From Nocardia aurea (GTDB lineage: Bacteria > Actinomycetota > Actinomycetes > Mycobacteriales > Mycobacteriaceae), in assembly GCF_003123685.1 (NCBI RefSeq), contig NZ_QCYJ01000127.1, positions 558,001 through 622,000 of the forward strand: a stretch of 64,000 nt of DNA. Direction: 5' to 3'. A program made the position numbers and the translations under genes. The stretch's first letter is position 1. The number at the start of each line of letters is the position of its first letter. Of the stretch, positions 43,873 to 51,634 are shown in pieces. The notes beneath the pieces were generated by a model. The model saw only the letters and a program-made list of their open reading frames with translations. It was not told where the DNA came from and did not search any database.

Positions 43873-44040
43873 ATGGCGGCCATGAAGCCCCGCACCGGGG
43901 ATGGTCCCCTCGAGGCAACCAAAGAAGGGCGTGGAATCGTCATGCGGGTTCCACTCGAGGGTGGCGGGCGTCTGGTCGTCGAACTCACGCCGGATGAGGC
44001 AGCGGCGCTCGGCGACGAACTGAAGAGTGTCACGAGCTAG
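43873..44040 (+). CDS. DUF3117 small protein (Rv1211-like)
   Basis: A 55-residue protein beginning MAAMKPRTGDGPLEATKEGR, the hallmark of the DUF3117 family, which is highly conserved in actinobacteria. The rest (GIVMRVPLEGGGRLVVELTP, then DEAAALGDELKS) is complete. The ATG is preceded by GGAGGGAGCAGAGG. Its function is unknown. It lies in the conserved place between tag and the rRNA methyltransferase. The 176 nt before it look like a promoter region with an AT-rich stretch near 43755-43775. Confidence 0.92.
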   Translation: MAAMKPRTGDGPLEATKEGRGIVMRVPLEGGGRLVVELTPDEAAALGDELKSVTS

Positions 44041-44120
44041 CCGGCCGCAGCGAAGCGAGTGCCGGGCCGAGGGCGGCCCTTCCGATGATCCCGACGAATC
44101 GGGATCGGACGAGGCCGCCC

Positions 44121-44975
44121 ATGCACCCGGCACTCGCTGATGTGGCCGCCCTGTTGGCGTGCCCGGAATGCGGTCTCGAACTCGAGGCCGCCGACCGGGC
44201 GTTGCGCTGCGGGAGCGGGCACAGTTTCGACATCGCCAAACAGGGCTACGTCAGCCTGTTGACCGGCTCGTCGACCAAGATGACAGGCGATACGCCCGCC
44301 ATGCTGGACGCTCGTGCGGCGTTCCAGGGTGCGGGACATTTCGCGCCGATCGCGCGGGCCGTGGTCGGCGCGATCGGCGCGACTCTCGATGACGCCGGAC
44401 CGGTGGCCCCGATAGTGGAAGTGGGCGCCGGAACCGGCTACTACCTCACCGCAATTCTCGACGCGGCGCCGGAATCGCGCGGCATCGCGGTGGACGTCGC
44501 CAAACCGGCGGCCCGCCGCTGTGCCCGCGCGCATCCTCGCGCGGCGTCGGTGCTCGCGGACGCCTGGCGAGGTCTGCCCCTGCGCACCCGTACCGTGTCC
44601 CGGGTGCTCGCCGCCTTCGCGCCGCGTAATCCGGCCGAGGTGGCGCGGGTGCTCGAACCCGGCGGCCGATTCGTCGTCGTCACACCCACATCCGGGCACC
44701 TGGGCGAACTCGTGGGCCGACTGGGCATGGTGACGGTGGATCCGGACAAACAGCAGCGCCTCACCGAATCACTCGCCGGGCATTTCTCCCCGATCGAGCG
44801 GGTGAGCGTGGAATATCCGATGACACTGTCGCGCACCGATGTCGCGCATGTCGTCGGCATGGGCCCCTCGGCATTCCACGCCGCCGACGGGTCGAGCAGC
44901 GACGCGCTCGACTCGCTGGACGAGGACACGGAAGTCACCGCGTCGGTGGTGGTCGCCGCCTACCGTCCGCTCTGA
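44121..44975 (+). CDS. 23S rRNA (guanine-N1)-methyltransferase, RlmA family
   Basis: A 284-residue SAM-dependent methyltransferase. The family zinc finger is Cys14, Cys17, Cys30 and His34 (CPECGLELEAADRALRCGSGH), followed by the signature KQGYVSLLTG. The SAM motif is EVGAGTGYYL. Enzymes of this family methylate G745 or G748 in 23S rRNA; the TlrB-like branch gives low tylosin resistance. ATG 44121 has GAGG 6 nt upstream; an in-frame ATG at 44085 would add 12 residues. It is convergent with glgM. Confidence 0.9.
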   Translation: MHPALADVAALLACPECGLELEAADRALRCGSGHSFDIAKQGYVSLLTGSSTKMTGDTPAMLDARAAFQGAGHFAPIARAVVGAIGATLDDAGPVAPIVEVGAGTGYYLTAILDAAPESRGIAVDVAKPAARRCARAHPRAASVLADAWRGLPLRTRTVSRVLAAFAPRNPAEVARVLEPGGRFVVVTPTSGHLGELVGRLGMVTVDPDKQQRLTESLAGHFSPIERVSVEYPMTLSRTDVAHVVGMGPSAFHAADGSSSDALDSLDEDTEVTASVVVAAYRPL

Positions 44976-44982
44976 GGGCGGA

Positions 44983-46278
44983 TCAGAATTTGCGTAACTG
45001 GTCGTACACGTCGACCGTGCGCGCGGCGATGGCGGCCCAGTCGAATTCCGCGATAGCCCTTGCCCGCCCGGCCGCGCCGAATTCCGTGGCGAGCGCCGGA
45101 TTCCCCGCGACCTCGTTGACCGCGTCCGCGAGTGCGCGCTCGTAATCGGCGGCGGTGGCCGGGTCGTAGTGGACCAGCCGCCCGTTGCGTCCGTCGCCGA
45201 CGACCTCCGGAATCCCGCCGACGTCGGAGGCCACCACCGCCGTGGCGCAGGCCATGGCTTCCAGATTGACGATGCCGAGCGGTTCGTACACCGAGGGACA
45301 GACGAAAACGGTGGCGGCGGCGAGTATCTGCCGGATCTGCTCGATCGGCAACATCTCCCTGACCCAGAAGACATTGCCGCGACGCTGCCGCAATTCGTCG
45401 ACGGCCGCGGCGGTCTCGACTTCGAGTTCCCTCGTGTCGGGAGCGCCCGCGCAGAGCACGAGCTGGATATCCGGATCGAAATCGCGGGCGGCGGCGAGCA
45501 GATGCCCGACACCCTTCTGCCGGGTGATCCGGCCGACGAACGCCGCGATGGGCAGGTCGGTACGCACCCCCAGTTCGGCCAGTACCGGCCTGGCGTCCGC
45601 CTCGGCGGGGCCGGGATGCCACAGGGTCGCGTCGATCCCGTTGTGCACCACGTGGACCCGGCCCGGGTCGAGCGCCGGGTACGCGTCGAGCACGTCGTGG
45701 CGCATCCCCTCGCTCACCGCGATGACCGCGTCGGCGTGTTCGACCGCGTTGCGTTCCGACCACGACGAGAGCCGGTAGCCGCCGCCGAGCTGCTCGGCCT
45801 TCCACGGACGTCGCGGTTCGAGCGAATGCGCGGTGAGCACGTGTGGGATCCCGTACAGCGTCGCGGCCAGATGTCCGGCGAGACCGGTGTACCAGGTGTG
45901 GGAATGCACCACGTCGACGTGTCCGGCGGCGTCGGCCATGCGCAGCTGCGCCGACATCATCTGCATGGCGGCGTTGGCCGCGTACAGCATCGGATCGGGT
46001 TGGTGCACCACGGCATCGGTGCGGGGCACGCCCATGCAGTGCACGGTGACATCGCAGAGCACGCCGAGTCGATCGACCAGCTGCGTGACGTGCACGCCCG
46101 CGCCGCCGTACACCTCGGGTGGATATTCGCGGGTCAGCATGGCGACCCGCAACCGGTCGCCCGCCGGGGTGACATCGCTGTCGCGCGGCCCGTCTCCGAC
46201 CGCCGTCAATGTTTCGCGTGACCGCTCGGCTTCACCGGATCCCGCCGCCGAGCGCCCGCCGTCCGTGCCGAAACTCAC
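44983..46278 (-). CDS. glgM: Alpha-maltose-1-phosphate synthase (GlgM, annotated GlgA in older entries)
   Basis: A GT4-family glycosyltransferase of 431 residues. The start of the conserved part is VAMLTREYPPEVYGGAGVHV. The C-terminal half has FVGRITRQKG and the donor site EPLGIVNLEAMACATAVVAS. In mycobacteria it joins ADP-glucose to glucose-1-phosphate to give maltose-1-phosphate for glucan synthesis by GlgE. I start at GTG 46278, which is 6 nt from a minus-strand -10 box TACTTT (46285-46290). TTG 46152 would give the shorter N-terminus of the M. tuberculosis protein. It is divergent from glgC. Confidence 0.92.
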   Translation of the reverse strand: MSFGTDGGRSAAGSGEAERSRETLTAVGDGPRDSDVTPAGDRLRVAMLTREYPPEVYGGAGVHVTQLVDRLGVLCDVTVHCMGVPRTDAVVHQPDPMLYAANAAMQMMSAQLRMADAAGHVDVVHSHTWYTGLAGHLAATLYGIPHVLTAHSLEPRRPWKAEQLGGGYRLSSWSERNAVEHADAVIAVSEGMRHDVLDAYPALDPGRVHVVHNGIDATLWHPGPAEADARPVLAELGVRTDLPIAAFVGRITRQKGVGHLLAAARDFDPDIQLVLCAGAPDTRELEVETAAAVDELRQRRGNVFWVREMLPIEQIRQILAAATVFVCPSVYEPLGIVNLEAMACATAVVASDVGGIPEVVGDGRNGRLVHYDPATAADYERALADAVNEVAGNPALATEFGAAGRARAIAEFDWAAIAARTVDVYDQLRKF

Positions 46279-46284
46279 GGTCTC

Positions 46285-46339
46285 AAAGTAGACGCTCGGC
46301 TCTGCGGGGGCCACTCACACCCGCACTTCACGGTAGTTT
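46285..46339. promoter_or_regulatory. Back-to-back leaderless promoters of glgM and glgC
   Basis: TACTTT on the minus strand (46285-46290) lies 6 nt before GTG 46278. TAGTTT on the plus strand (46334-46339) lies 7 nt before GTG 46347. Neither gene has a Shine-Dalgarno sequence. The two promoters share about 43 nt, so the two glucan genes are likely co-regulated. Confidence 0.5.
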
Positions 46340-46346
46340 GGCAAAT

Positions 46347-47561
46347 GTGAGGAGCCAGCCGCACGTACTCGGGATCGTGCTCGCCGGTGGCGAGGGCAAG
46401 CGCCTGTTTCCACTGACGGCGGATCGCGCCAAGCCTGCGGTCCCCTTCGGGGGTGCGTATCGCCTGATCGACTTCGTCTTGAGCAACTTGGTGAACGCAG
46501 GTTTTCTACGGCTGTGCGTGCTGACCCAGTACAAGTCGCATTCGTTGGACAGACATATCTCCCAGACCTGGCGACTGTCCGGTTTCGCGGGTGAGTACAT
46601 CACCCCGGTTCCGGCCCAGCAACGGCTCGGCCCGCGCTGGTACACGGGCAGCGCGGACGCGATCATGCAGTCGCTGAACCTGATCTACGACGAGGATCCG
46701 TCCTACATCGTGGTCTTCGGCGCCGATCACGTGTATCGGATGGATCCGGAGCAGATGCTGTCGCACCACATCGAATCCGGCGCGGGTGTGACGGTGGCCG
46801 GCATCAGGGTGCCGCGCAGCGAGGCGAGCGCCTTCGGTTGCATCGATTCCGACGAGTCGGGTCGGATCACCCAGTTCCTGGAGAAACCGGCTCATCCGCC
46901 GGGCACCCCGGACGACCCGAACGTGACCTTCGCCTCCATGGGCAACTACGTGTTCACCACCAAGGTGCTCGTCGATTCCATTCGCGCCGACGCCGAGAAC
47001 TCCGATTCCGATCACGATATGGGCGGCGACATCATCCCGTCGCTGGTGGCGGCCGGACAGGCGGGCGTCTACGACTTCGCCGACAACGACGTGCCCGGCG
47101 CCACCGACCGTGACCGCGGGTACTGGCGCGACGTCGGCACCATCGACGCGTTCTACGACGCCCACATGGATCTGGTGTCGGTGCATCCGGTGTTCAACCT
47201 GTACAACCGGCACTGGCCGATTCGCGGTGCGGCCGAGAATCTGCCGCCCGCCAAATTCGCCCAGGGCGGGCTCGCGCAGGAATCCATCATCGGCGCGGGC
47301 AGCATCCTGTCGGCGGCGACCGTGCGCAATTCGGTGCTGAGTTCGAATGTGGTGATAGACGACGGCGCGACCGTCGAGGGCAGTGTGCTGATGCCGGGTG
47401 TCCGGATCGGGCGCGGCGCGGTGGTGCGTCGCGCCATTCTCGACAAGAACGTGGTGGTCGGCGAGGGCGAGATCATCGGTGTCGACCTCGAACGCGACCG
47501 GGAACGATTCGCGGTGAGCAACGGCGGCGTCGTCACCGTCGGCAAGGGAATCTGGGTCTGA
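46347..47561 (+). CDS. glgC: Glucose-1-phosphate adenylyltransferase
   Basis: A 404-residue enzyme that makes ADP-glucose from ATP and glucose-1-phosphate. The nucleotidyltransferase signature is LAGGEGKRLFPLTADRAKPA, then YRLIDFVLSNLVNAG. The catalytic DHVYRMD and the effector-binding region follow, and the C-terminal part (about 290-404) is the left-handed beta-helix. It feeds the divergently encoded GlgM. The GTG start gives exactly the length of the mycobacterial protein and sits 7 nt after TAGTTT. Confidence 0.96.
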   Translation: MRSQPHVLGIVLAGGEGKRLFPLTADRAKPAVPFGGAYRLIDFVLSNLVNAGFLRLCVLTQYKSHSLDRHISQTWRLSGFAGEYITPVPAQQRLGPRWYTGSADAIMQSLNLIYDEDPSYIVVFGADHVYRMDPEQMLSHHIESGAGVTVAGIRVPRSEASAFGCIDSDESGRITQFLEKPAHPPGTPDDPNVTFASMGNYVFTTKVLVDSIRADAENSDSDHDMGGDIIPSLVAAGQAGVYDFADNDVPGATDRDRGYWRDVGTIDAFYDAHMDLVSVHPVFNLYNRHWPIRGAAENLPPAKFAQGGLAQESIIGAGSILSAATVRNSVLSSNVVIDDGATVEGSVLMPGVRIGRGAVVRRAILDKNVVVGEGEIIGVDLERDRERFAVSNGGVVTVGKGIWV

Positions 47562-47585
47562 CCCGATCGGGGTCGAGCCCGCCGT

Positions 47586-47774
47586 TCACGGTGTGCGCGG
47601 CGCCGGGCAGAACGGCTCGCAGGGGCCGGGTGTGCGCGGGGCCGTCGGCCGGTCGCGATTCCCGAAATCCGCGTTGCTCACCACGATCAGCACGAGAACC
47701 GCCGCGACCAGCACGAGCACCAGTACGACGGTCGTGCCGCCCCAATCGACGCCGTCGTCGTTGTTGTGGAACAT
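47586..47774 (-). CDS. Tiny membrane protein with CEPFC tail, copy 1
   Basis: A 62-residue protein: acidic N-terminus (MFHNNDDGVDWGG), one membrane helix (TTVVLVLVLVAAVLVLIVV), then SNADF, a Pro-rich spacer and GPCEPFCPAPRTP. The ATG has GAGAGGGG about 7 nt upstream. The next gene on this strand encodes a paralog with the same SNADF...CEPFC ending. The CxxxC pair faces the outside if the N-terminus is inside, and could form a disulfide or bind metal. I do not recognise the family. It ends 25 nt from the glgC stop. Confidence 0.75.
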   Translation of the reverse strand: MFHNNDDGVDWGGTTVVLVLVLVAAVLVLIVVSNADFGNRDRPTAPRTPGPCEPFCPAPRTP

Positions 47775-47792
47775 CACGGCCCCTCTCGGGCG

Positions 47793-47883
47793 GGCGGGGC
47801 GGGTGACTCGCCAGCCTGGCGGGGCGGGTGACTCGCCAGCTTGGCGGGGCGGGGGGACTCGCCAGCCTGGCGGGGCGGGTGAC
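47793..47883. repeat. GC-rich 25-26-nt tandem repeat, about 3.6 copies
   Basis: Units start at 47793, 47818, 47843 and 47869, each beginning GGCGGGGCGGGTGACTCGCC (the third has GGGGGA for GGTGA), and the last is cut after 15 nt. Each full unit carries GCCAG-CCTGGC, a small hairpin spanning the unit junction. The array lies between the two CEPFC genes, just upstream of copy 1. Confidence 0.85.
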
Positions 47884-47901
47884 GTCGACGGATTCGCCCT
47901 G

Positions 47902-48144
47902 TCAGGGTGCCTGCGGCGCGAGCGTACAGAACGGCTCACAGCTTCCCGACGCGGGCGGAGCCTTCGGCGGACCGGTGTCGAAGTCGGCGTTGCTCACCAA
48001 CAGAAGCACAATCACCGCCGCCGCGACAATCAGGAAGAAGACGCCGAAGATCGACGTCAGCCAACTCGGCGTCGAACGCTCGGTGGCTATGTGGCCGAGA
48101 TGGGCTGTTGTCTCGGTGAATTCGGAACTACGTTGCCAGATCAT
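47902..48144 (-). CDS. Tiny membrane protein with CEPFC tail, copy 2
   Basis: An 80-residue protein with a longer polar N-terminus (MIWQRSSEFTETTAHLGHIA), one membrane helix (SIFGVFFLIVAAAVIVLLLV), then SNADF, a Pro-rich spacer and GSCEPFCTLAPQAP. It is the paralog of the gene at 47586-47774, with shared helix ending and tail but different N-termini. The ATG has AGAGG 7 nt upstream. Its function is unknown. It is downstream of the DUF6545 gene on the same strand and may share its transcript. Confidence 0.75.
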   Translation of the reverse strand: MIWQRSSEFTETTAHLGHIATERSTPSWLTSIFGVFFLIVAAAVIVLLLVSNADFDTGPPKAPPASGSCEPFCTLAPQAP

Positions 48145-48192
48145 GCGATACCTCTAACTCGATTGGTTCCCGCTTACCCAGCGCAATCGAGT

Positions 48193-49347
48193 TCACGCGC
48201 CCCGCGCGGCTATTCCACACGCGAGCGGCCACACGGCGGCCATACGAGCCAGTTCATCGATTTCCGAATCCATGTCCGTGGCCACCGACGCGACCCTGCC
48301 CACGGCGGCCACGGTGGGCAGACCCGAACTTCGCGCGCGCAATGCGAACACCAGCGCGACGGCGGACTCCAACGTCCGCCGTTCGGGCTCCGGCATCCCC
48401 CGCGCCGCGATGGCCGCGCGCACCTCCGGCGGGAGGGCACGGGTGTGGCGGGACAGGATCAGCATGCAGTCGCGGATCTCGACCACGGTGCGGTACACGC
48501 GGTAGCGGCCGTCGGCGCGATCGATTCCGGGTGCGCGATGCACGATTTCCGGGCAGGCGGCGGTGAGTTCGGACCACAGCGGCAGCAATTGTTTCCCACG
48601 CCGCGACCAGCCGTCGAGCCGCACGCGTTCCAGACCCGACCGGATCAGCGGAGCGGCGTAGAACACGGTGCCCGCCAGCACCGTCGGGAAGATCAGGTCG
48701 TTGTCGACGAGTCCTTGTAACCGGGTGAGGGCCGTGCTGTGACCTGTTCCGAGCAGCACCGCCGTCACCGTGCGACTGACCGCCTGGACGACGCTGACGA
48801 TCCCGACCCCGATGACCATCAGGTGCAGCGCCGTCTCGATTCGATCCCCGCCCGTCGACAGTCCGGCCCTGCCGAGCGCGACGAATTCGATTCCGACCAG
48901 CAGAGCCAGCGGCACCGCGCCGCCGAAGTAGACCAAGGCCGTCGATTCCGCGCTGTCGCCGCGCACCAGGGCGTCGGGATCCTCGGCCAGGCCGAGCACC
49001 ACGGCCGAGAGCACCCAGAGTCCGGTGGTCACGGCGAGCGCGATCCCGGGGACCGGACGGTCACGTCCGTCACGGGCGAACAGCACACCGGCCGCGGAAC
49101 TGGCGGCGAACGCGACGACGCTGAGCTGGTACATCAGCAGTATCGAGACGTGCCCACCCGACGCGGCCGTGATCAGCCGCTGACAGTTCGGTTCGCGCAG
49201 GGTGCAGTTCACCAGTCCGAGGCCGATGATGGCGGCCAACTGCCGATCCGCGCGGGTCCGGTCGAAATACAGCGCGCGCAGAACGACCACGGGCCATGCC
49301 ACGAACAGGGCGGCGGACGACAGCGCCGCGGGCCAACCGGTGTGCAC
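48193..49347 (-). CDS. DUF6545 / MAB_1171c-family membrane protein
   Basis: A 384-residue protein with about seven N-terminal membrane helices (residues 1-235) and a cytosolic C-terminal domain of the DUF6545 type: LLPLWSELTAACPEIV, then RYRVYRTVVEIRDCMLILSRH. In streptomycetes and mycobacteria such proteins often sit with XRE-type regulators; none is present here. GTG 49347 is chosen because GGAGGT lies upstream and the frame then avoids overlap with the methyltransferase. The function is unknown. Confidence 0.7.
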   Translation of the reverse strand: MHTGWPAALSSAALFVAWPVVVLRALYFDRTRADRQLAAIIGLGLVNCTLREPNCQRLITAASGGHVSILLMYQLSVVAFAASSAAGVLFARDGRDRPVPGIALAVTTGLWVLSAVVLGLAEDPDALVRGDSAESTALVYFGGAVPLALLVGIEFVALGRAGLSTGGDRIETALHLMVIGVGIVSVVQAVSRTVTAVLLGTGHSTALTRLQGLVDNDLIFPTVLAGTVFYAAPLIRSGLERVRLDGWSRRGKQLLPLWSELTAACPEIVHRAPGIDRADGRYRVYRTVVEIRDCMLILSRHTRALPPEVRAAIAARGMPEPERRTLESAVALVFALRARSSGLPTVAAVGRVASVATDMDSEIDELARMAAVWPLACGIAARGA

Positions 49348-49366
49348 GGTCGATCGGAACCTCCGG

Positions 49367-49999
49367 TCAGCCGCGCGAGGCGCAGAGCAGACCGTCACCG
49401 ACGGGGATCAGCACACTGGTGAGTTCGGGGTCCTCGGCGATGGCGCGGGTGGCGGCCCTGACCGCGACGGTGGCGGGGTCTCGCTGGGAGGAATCGGGGA
49501 CACGACCGCCGAGCAACGCGTTGTGGAAGATGATCGCCCCGCCCTCCCTGAGTAATCGCACGGCTTGACCGACGTACTGCGGGTGTTCCAGCGGCGCGGC
49601 GTCGATGAAGACCAGGTCGTAGGCGCCGTCGGCCAGCCGCGGCAGCACATCGAGGGCGCGGCCGTTGATCAGCCTGGTGCGGGCGGGGGGAATGTCGGCG
49701 GCGCGGAAGGCCTCTTTGGCCGCGCGCTGGTGTTCGGGCTCGGAATCGATCGTGGTGAGCGTGCCGTCCTCGCGCATGCCGTCGAGCAACCACAGGCCGC
49801 TGATACCGGCGCCGGTGCCGACCTCGACGACCGCGCGTGCGCCGAGCAACTGCGCGTACATGCTGAGCAGCGCTCCGACCGACGGCGGCACCGGCGCCGC
49901 GCCCAGCTCGGTGGCCCGTTCGCGCGCGGTCACCAGAATGTCGTCCTCCACGACGGATTCTTCCACGTAGGAGAGATTTCGCTCCAAGTTCGATGCCAC
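49367..49999 (-). CDS. SAM-dependent O-methyltransferase (Rv1220c-like)
   Basis: A 210-residue class I methyltransferase of the caffeoyl-CoA/catechol O-methyltransferase family. The SAM site is VVEVGTGAGISGLWLL, the metal/substrate loop VFIDAAPLEHPQY, and the later HNALLGGRV. The substrate is unknown. It is encoded divergently from sigE in mycobacteria as here. The GTG start lies 6 nt from a minus-strand TAGCCT (50006-50011), with no ribosome site, so the mRNA is likely leaderless. Confidence 0.9.
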   Translation of the reverse strand: MASNLERNLSYVEESVVEDDILVTARERATELGAAPVPPSVGALLSMYAQLLGARAVVEVGTGAGISGLWLLDGMREDGTLTTIDSEPEHQRAAKEAFRAADIPPARTRLINGRALDVLPRLADGAYDLVFIDAAPLEHPQYVGQAVRLLREGGAIIFHNALLGGRVPDSSQRDPATVAVRAATRAIAEDPELTSVLIPVGDGLLCASRG

Positions 50000-50395
50000 C
50001 GTATGAGGCTAGCTTCCCGGCCTCCCCGCGTCTTTCCGCCGCTCGTGAGTGTGTGAGCATAGTTTTCCGCCGCCGCCGCCGATCCGCGCCCGCCGCCGCG
50101 CCCGGCCGCCCGGCTACCTGGTCATCTGCGGCTTCTCCGGTCCGCACGGGCGGATTCGCACGGTCACACTTCCGGAAAGACAAATTTCTCAGGTGTCCCT
50201 CAGGATCTCCATAACCGGGGCATATCAGGACAGGAAAGAGTAGGAACACGCAAGACCATCAGACCGTTTACACGGGACCAGGGAACAACGACATACAGGT
50301 AGTCGGTTGTATCCCCTAGGTGGGGGTCCGGGATTCCGGATCAACACGACCGTCGCGAACGTTTACGGTCCCGAGTAGGAGGTAGCCCCATCCAC
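50000..50395. other. Long divergent regulatory region between the methyltransferase gene and sigE
   Basis: No gene is supportable in these 396 nt. The left end holds the methyltransferase promoter. The right half is AT-richer and holds a candidate ECF promoter (50281-50308) and the sigE ribosome site AGGAGGT (50377-50383). The length suggests several sigE promoters, as known in M. tuberculosis. Confidence 0.5.
50281..50308 (+). promoter_or_regulatory. Candidate ECF-type promoter of sigE
   Basis: GGGAAC (50281-50286) and CGGTT (50304-50308) are 17 nt apart, close to the GGAAC-N16..18-CGTT pattern used by SigE and SigH in mycobacteria. The predicted start would leave a leader of about 75 nt before the sigE ATG. 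The -10 half is imperfect. Confidence 0.4.
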
Positions 50396-51178
50396 ATGGT
50401 CAAAGGTTCCTTTGCGACACTGCCGGGGCACTCGGGGGACTACTCGGGGACAAGCCCGGAGGCGAACCCGCTGCCGAATACGGCCGGTTCCACGGCGGAG
50501 ACTCGTCCCGCCGCGGTGAGCGAATACGCGACACTTCCCGAACACATCCCGCCGTTCGACGCCGAACGGGCCGACGAGAACGCCCTGCCCGAACCCGGGG
50601 AACTGACCGGAACCGCGGCCTTCGACGCCACCGGCGACCGCGCCGCGATGCCCTCGTGGGACGAACTGGTCCGCGAACACGCCGACCGCGTTTACCGACT
50701 GGCCTACCGCCTCTCCGGTGACGCGCAGGACGCCGAGGACCTCACCCAGGAAACCTTCATCCGGGTCTTCCGCTCGCTGTCGAACTATCAGCCTGGCACC
50801 TTCGAGGGCTGGCTGCACCGCATCACCACCAACCTGTTCCTCGACATGGTGCGCAGACGCAACCGGATCAGGATGGAGGCGCTACCCGAGGACTACGAGC
50901 GGGTGCCCGCCGAAGGACCGACCCCCGAGGACGCCTACCACGACGCCAGACTCGACCCCGACCTGCAATCCGCGCTGGACTCGCTGGCGCCGGAGTTCCG
51001 CGCGGCGGTCGTGCTCTGCGATATCGAGGGCCTGTCCTACGAGGAGATCGGCGCGACGCTCGGAGTCAAACTCGGCACCGTGCGCAGCCGCATCCATCGA
51101 GGGCGTCAGGCATTGCGCGACCACCTTGCGCATAATGGATCTCAGCAGCGGTTCACCGCTGACGCGAATCTCGGGTGA
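50396..51178 (+). CDS. sigE: ECF RNA polymerase sigma factor SigE
   Basis: A 260-residue sigma factor. A long disordered N-terminus (about 1-85) precedes region 2 (WDELVREHADRVYRLAYRLSGDAQDAEDLTQETFIRVF) and region 4 (LAPEFRAAVVLCDIEGLSYEEIGATLGVKLGTVRSRIHRGR). It directs the surface-stress response. It is followed by its zinc anti-sigma factor, a membrane HtrA protease and TatB, the order found in M. tuberculosis. ATG 50396 is 12 nt from AGGAGGT. Confidence 0.95.
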   Translation: MVKGSFATLPGHSGDYSGTSPEANPLPNTAGSTAETRPAAVSEYATLPEHIPPFDAERADENALPEPGELTGTAAFDATGDRAAMPSWDELVREHADRVYRLAYRLSGDAQDAEDLTQETFIRVFRSLSNYQPGTFEGWLHRITTNLFLDMVRRRNRIRMEALPEDYERVPAEGPTPEDAYHDARLDPDLQSALDSLAPEFRAAVVLCDIEGLSYEEIGATLGVKLGTVRSRIHRGRQALRDHLAHNGSQQRFTADANLG

Positions 51179-51240
51179 TCGGTCGCAAACCGGCATCACC
51201 CGCGCAGGTGATCGATGTCGGTTGGAAGGGTGAGCACCGA

Positions 51241-51624
51241 ATGAGTGGTGAGTCCAGCACGTCCGGTCCTTCACCGCGTTTCCGTCCCACCGAACATCTG
51301 GCCAGCGAGGCGATCGCGGCCTATGTGGACGGAGAACTGCGGATGAACGCGTACCTGCGTGCCGCTCAACATCTGTCCCTGTGTCCCGAATGCGCGGCCG
51401 AGGTGGACGCGCAGCAGCAGGCGCGGATCGCGCTGCGCCAGTCCGGTCAGGTATCGATTCCCACCGGACTGCACGACAGCCTGACCCGTATTCCGCTCGC
51501 GGAGCTGCCCGGCACCAACGGCGTGGCCCATCGGCAGGCCGGGAACACCCGAAACGAGGCTGTTTTCGGTTTCCTGGCGGATTCGTTCACCACGACCCGG
51601 TGGGCCAACTGGTGGCGCAAGTAG
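51241..51624 (+). CDS. rseA: Anti-sigma-E factor RseA
   Basis: A 127-residue zinc-containing anti-sigma factor. The ZAS motif HxxxCxxC is His44, Cys48 and Cys51 in AAQHLSLCPECAAEV, and the preceding FRPTEHLASEAIAAYVDGELRMNAYLR matches mycobacterial RseA. It binds SigE in the cytosol and is released by oxidation or phosphorylation-driven proteolysis in relatives. No membrane helix is present. ATG 51241 is used; the ribosome site is weak. Confidence 0.9.
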   Translation: MSGESSTSGPSPRFRPTEHLASEAIAAYVDGELRMNAYLRAAQHLSLCPECAAEVDAQQQARIALRQSGQVSIPTGLHDSLTRIPLAELPGTNGVAHRQAGNTRNEAVFGFLADSFTTTRWANWWRK

Positions 51625-51634
51625 AGTTTGGCGA

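Noticed and set aside
47793..47883. Possible CRISPR or REP-element cluster.
   Set aside because: The units are contiguous and without spacers, and the same unit was not seen elsewhere in the window.
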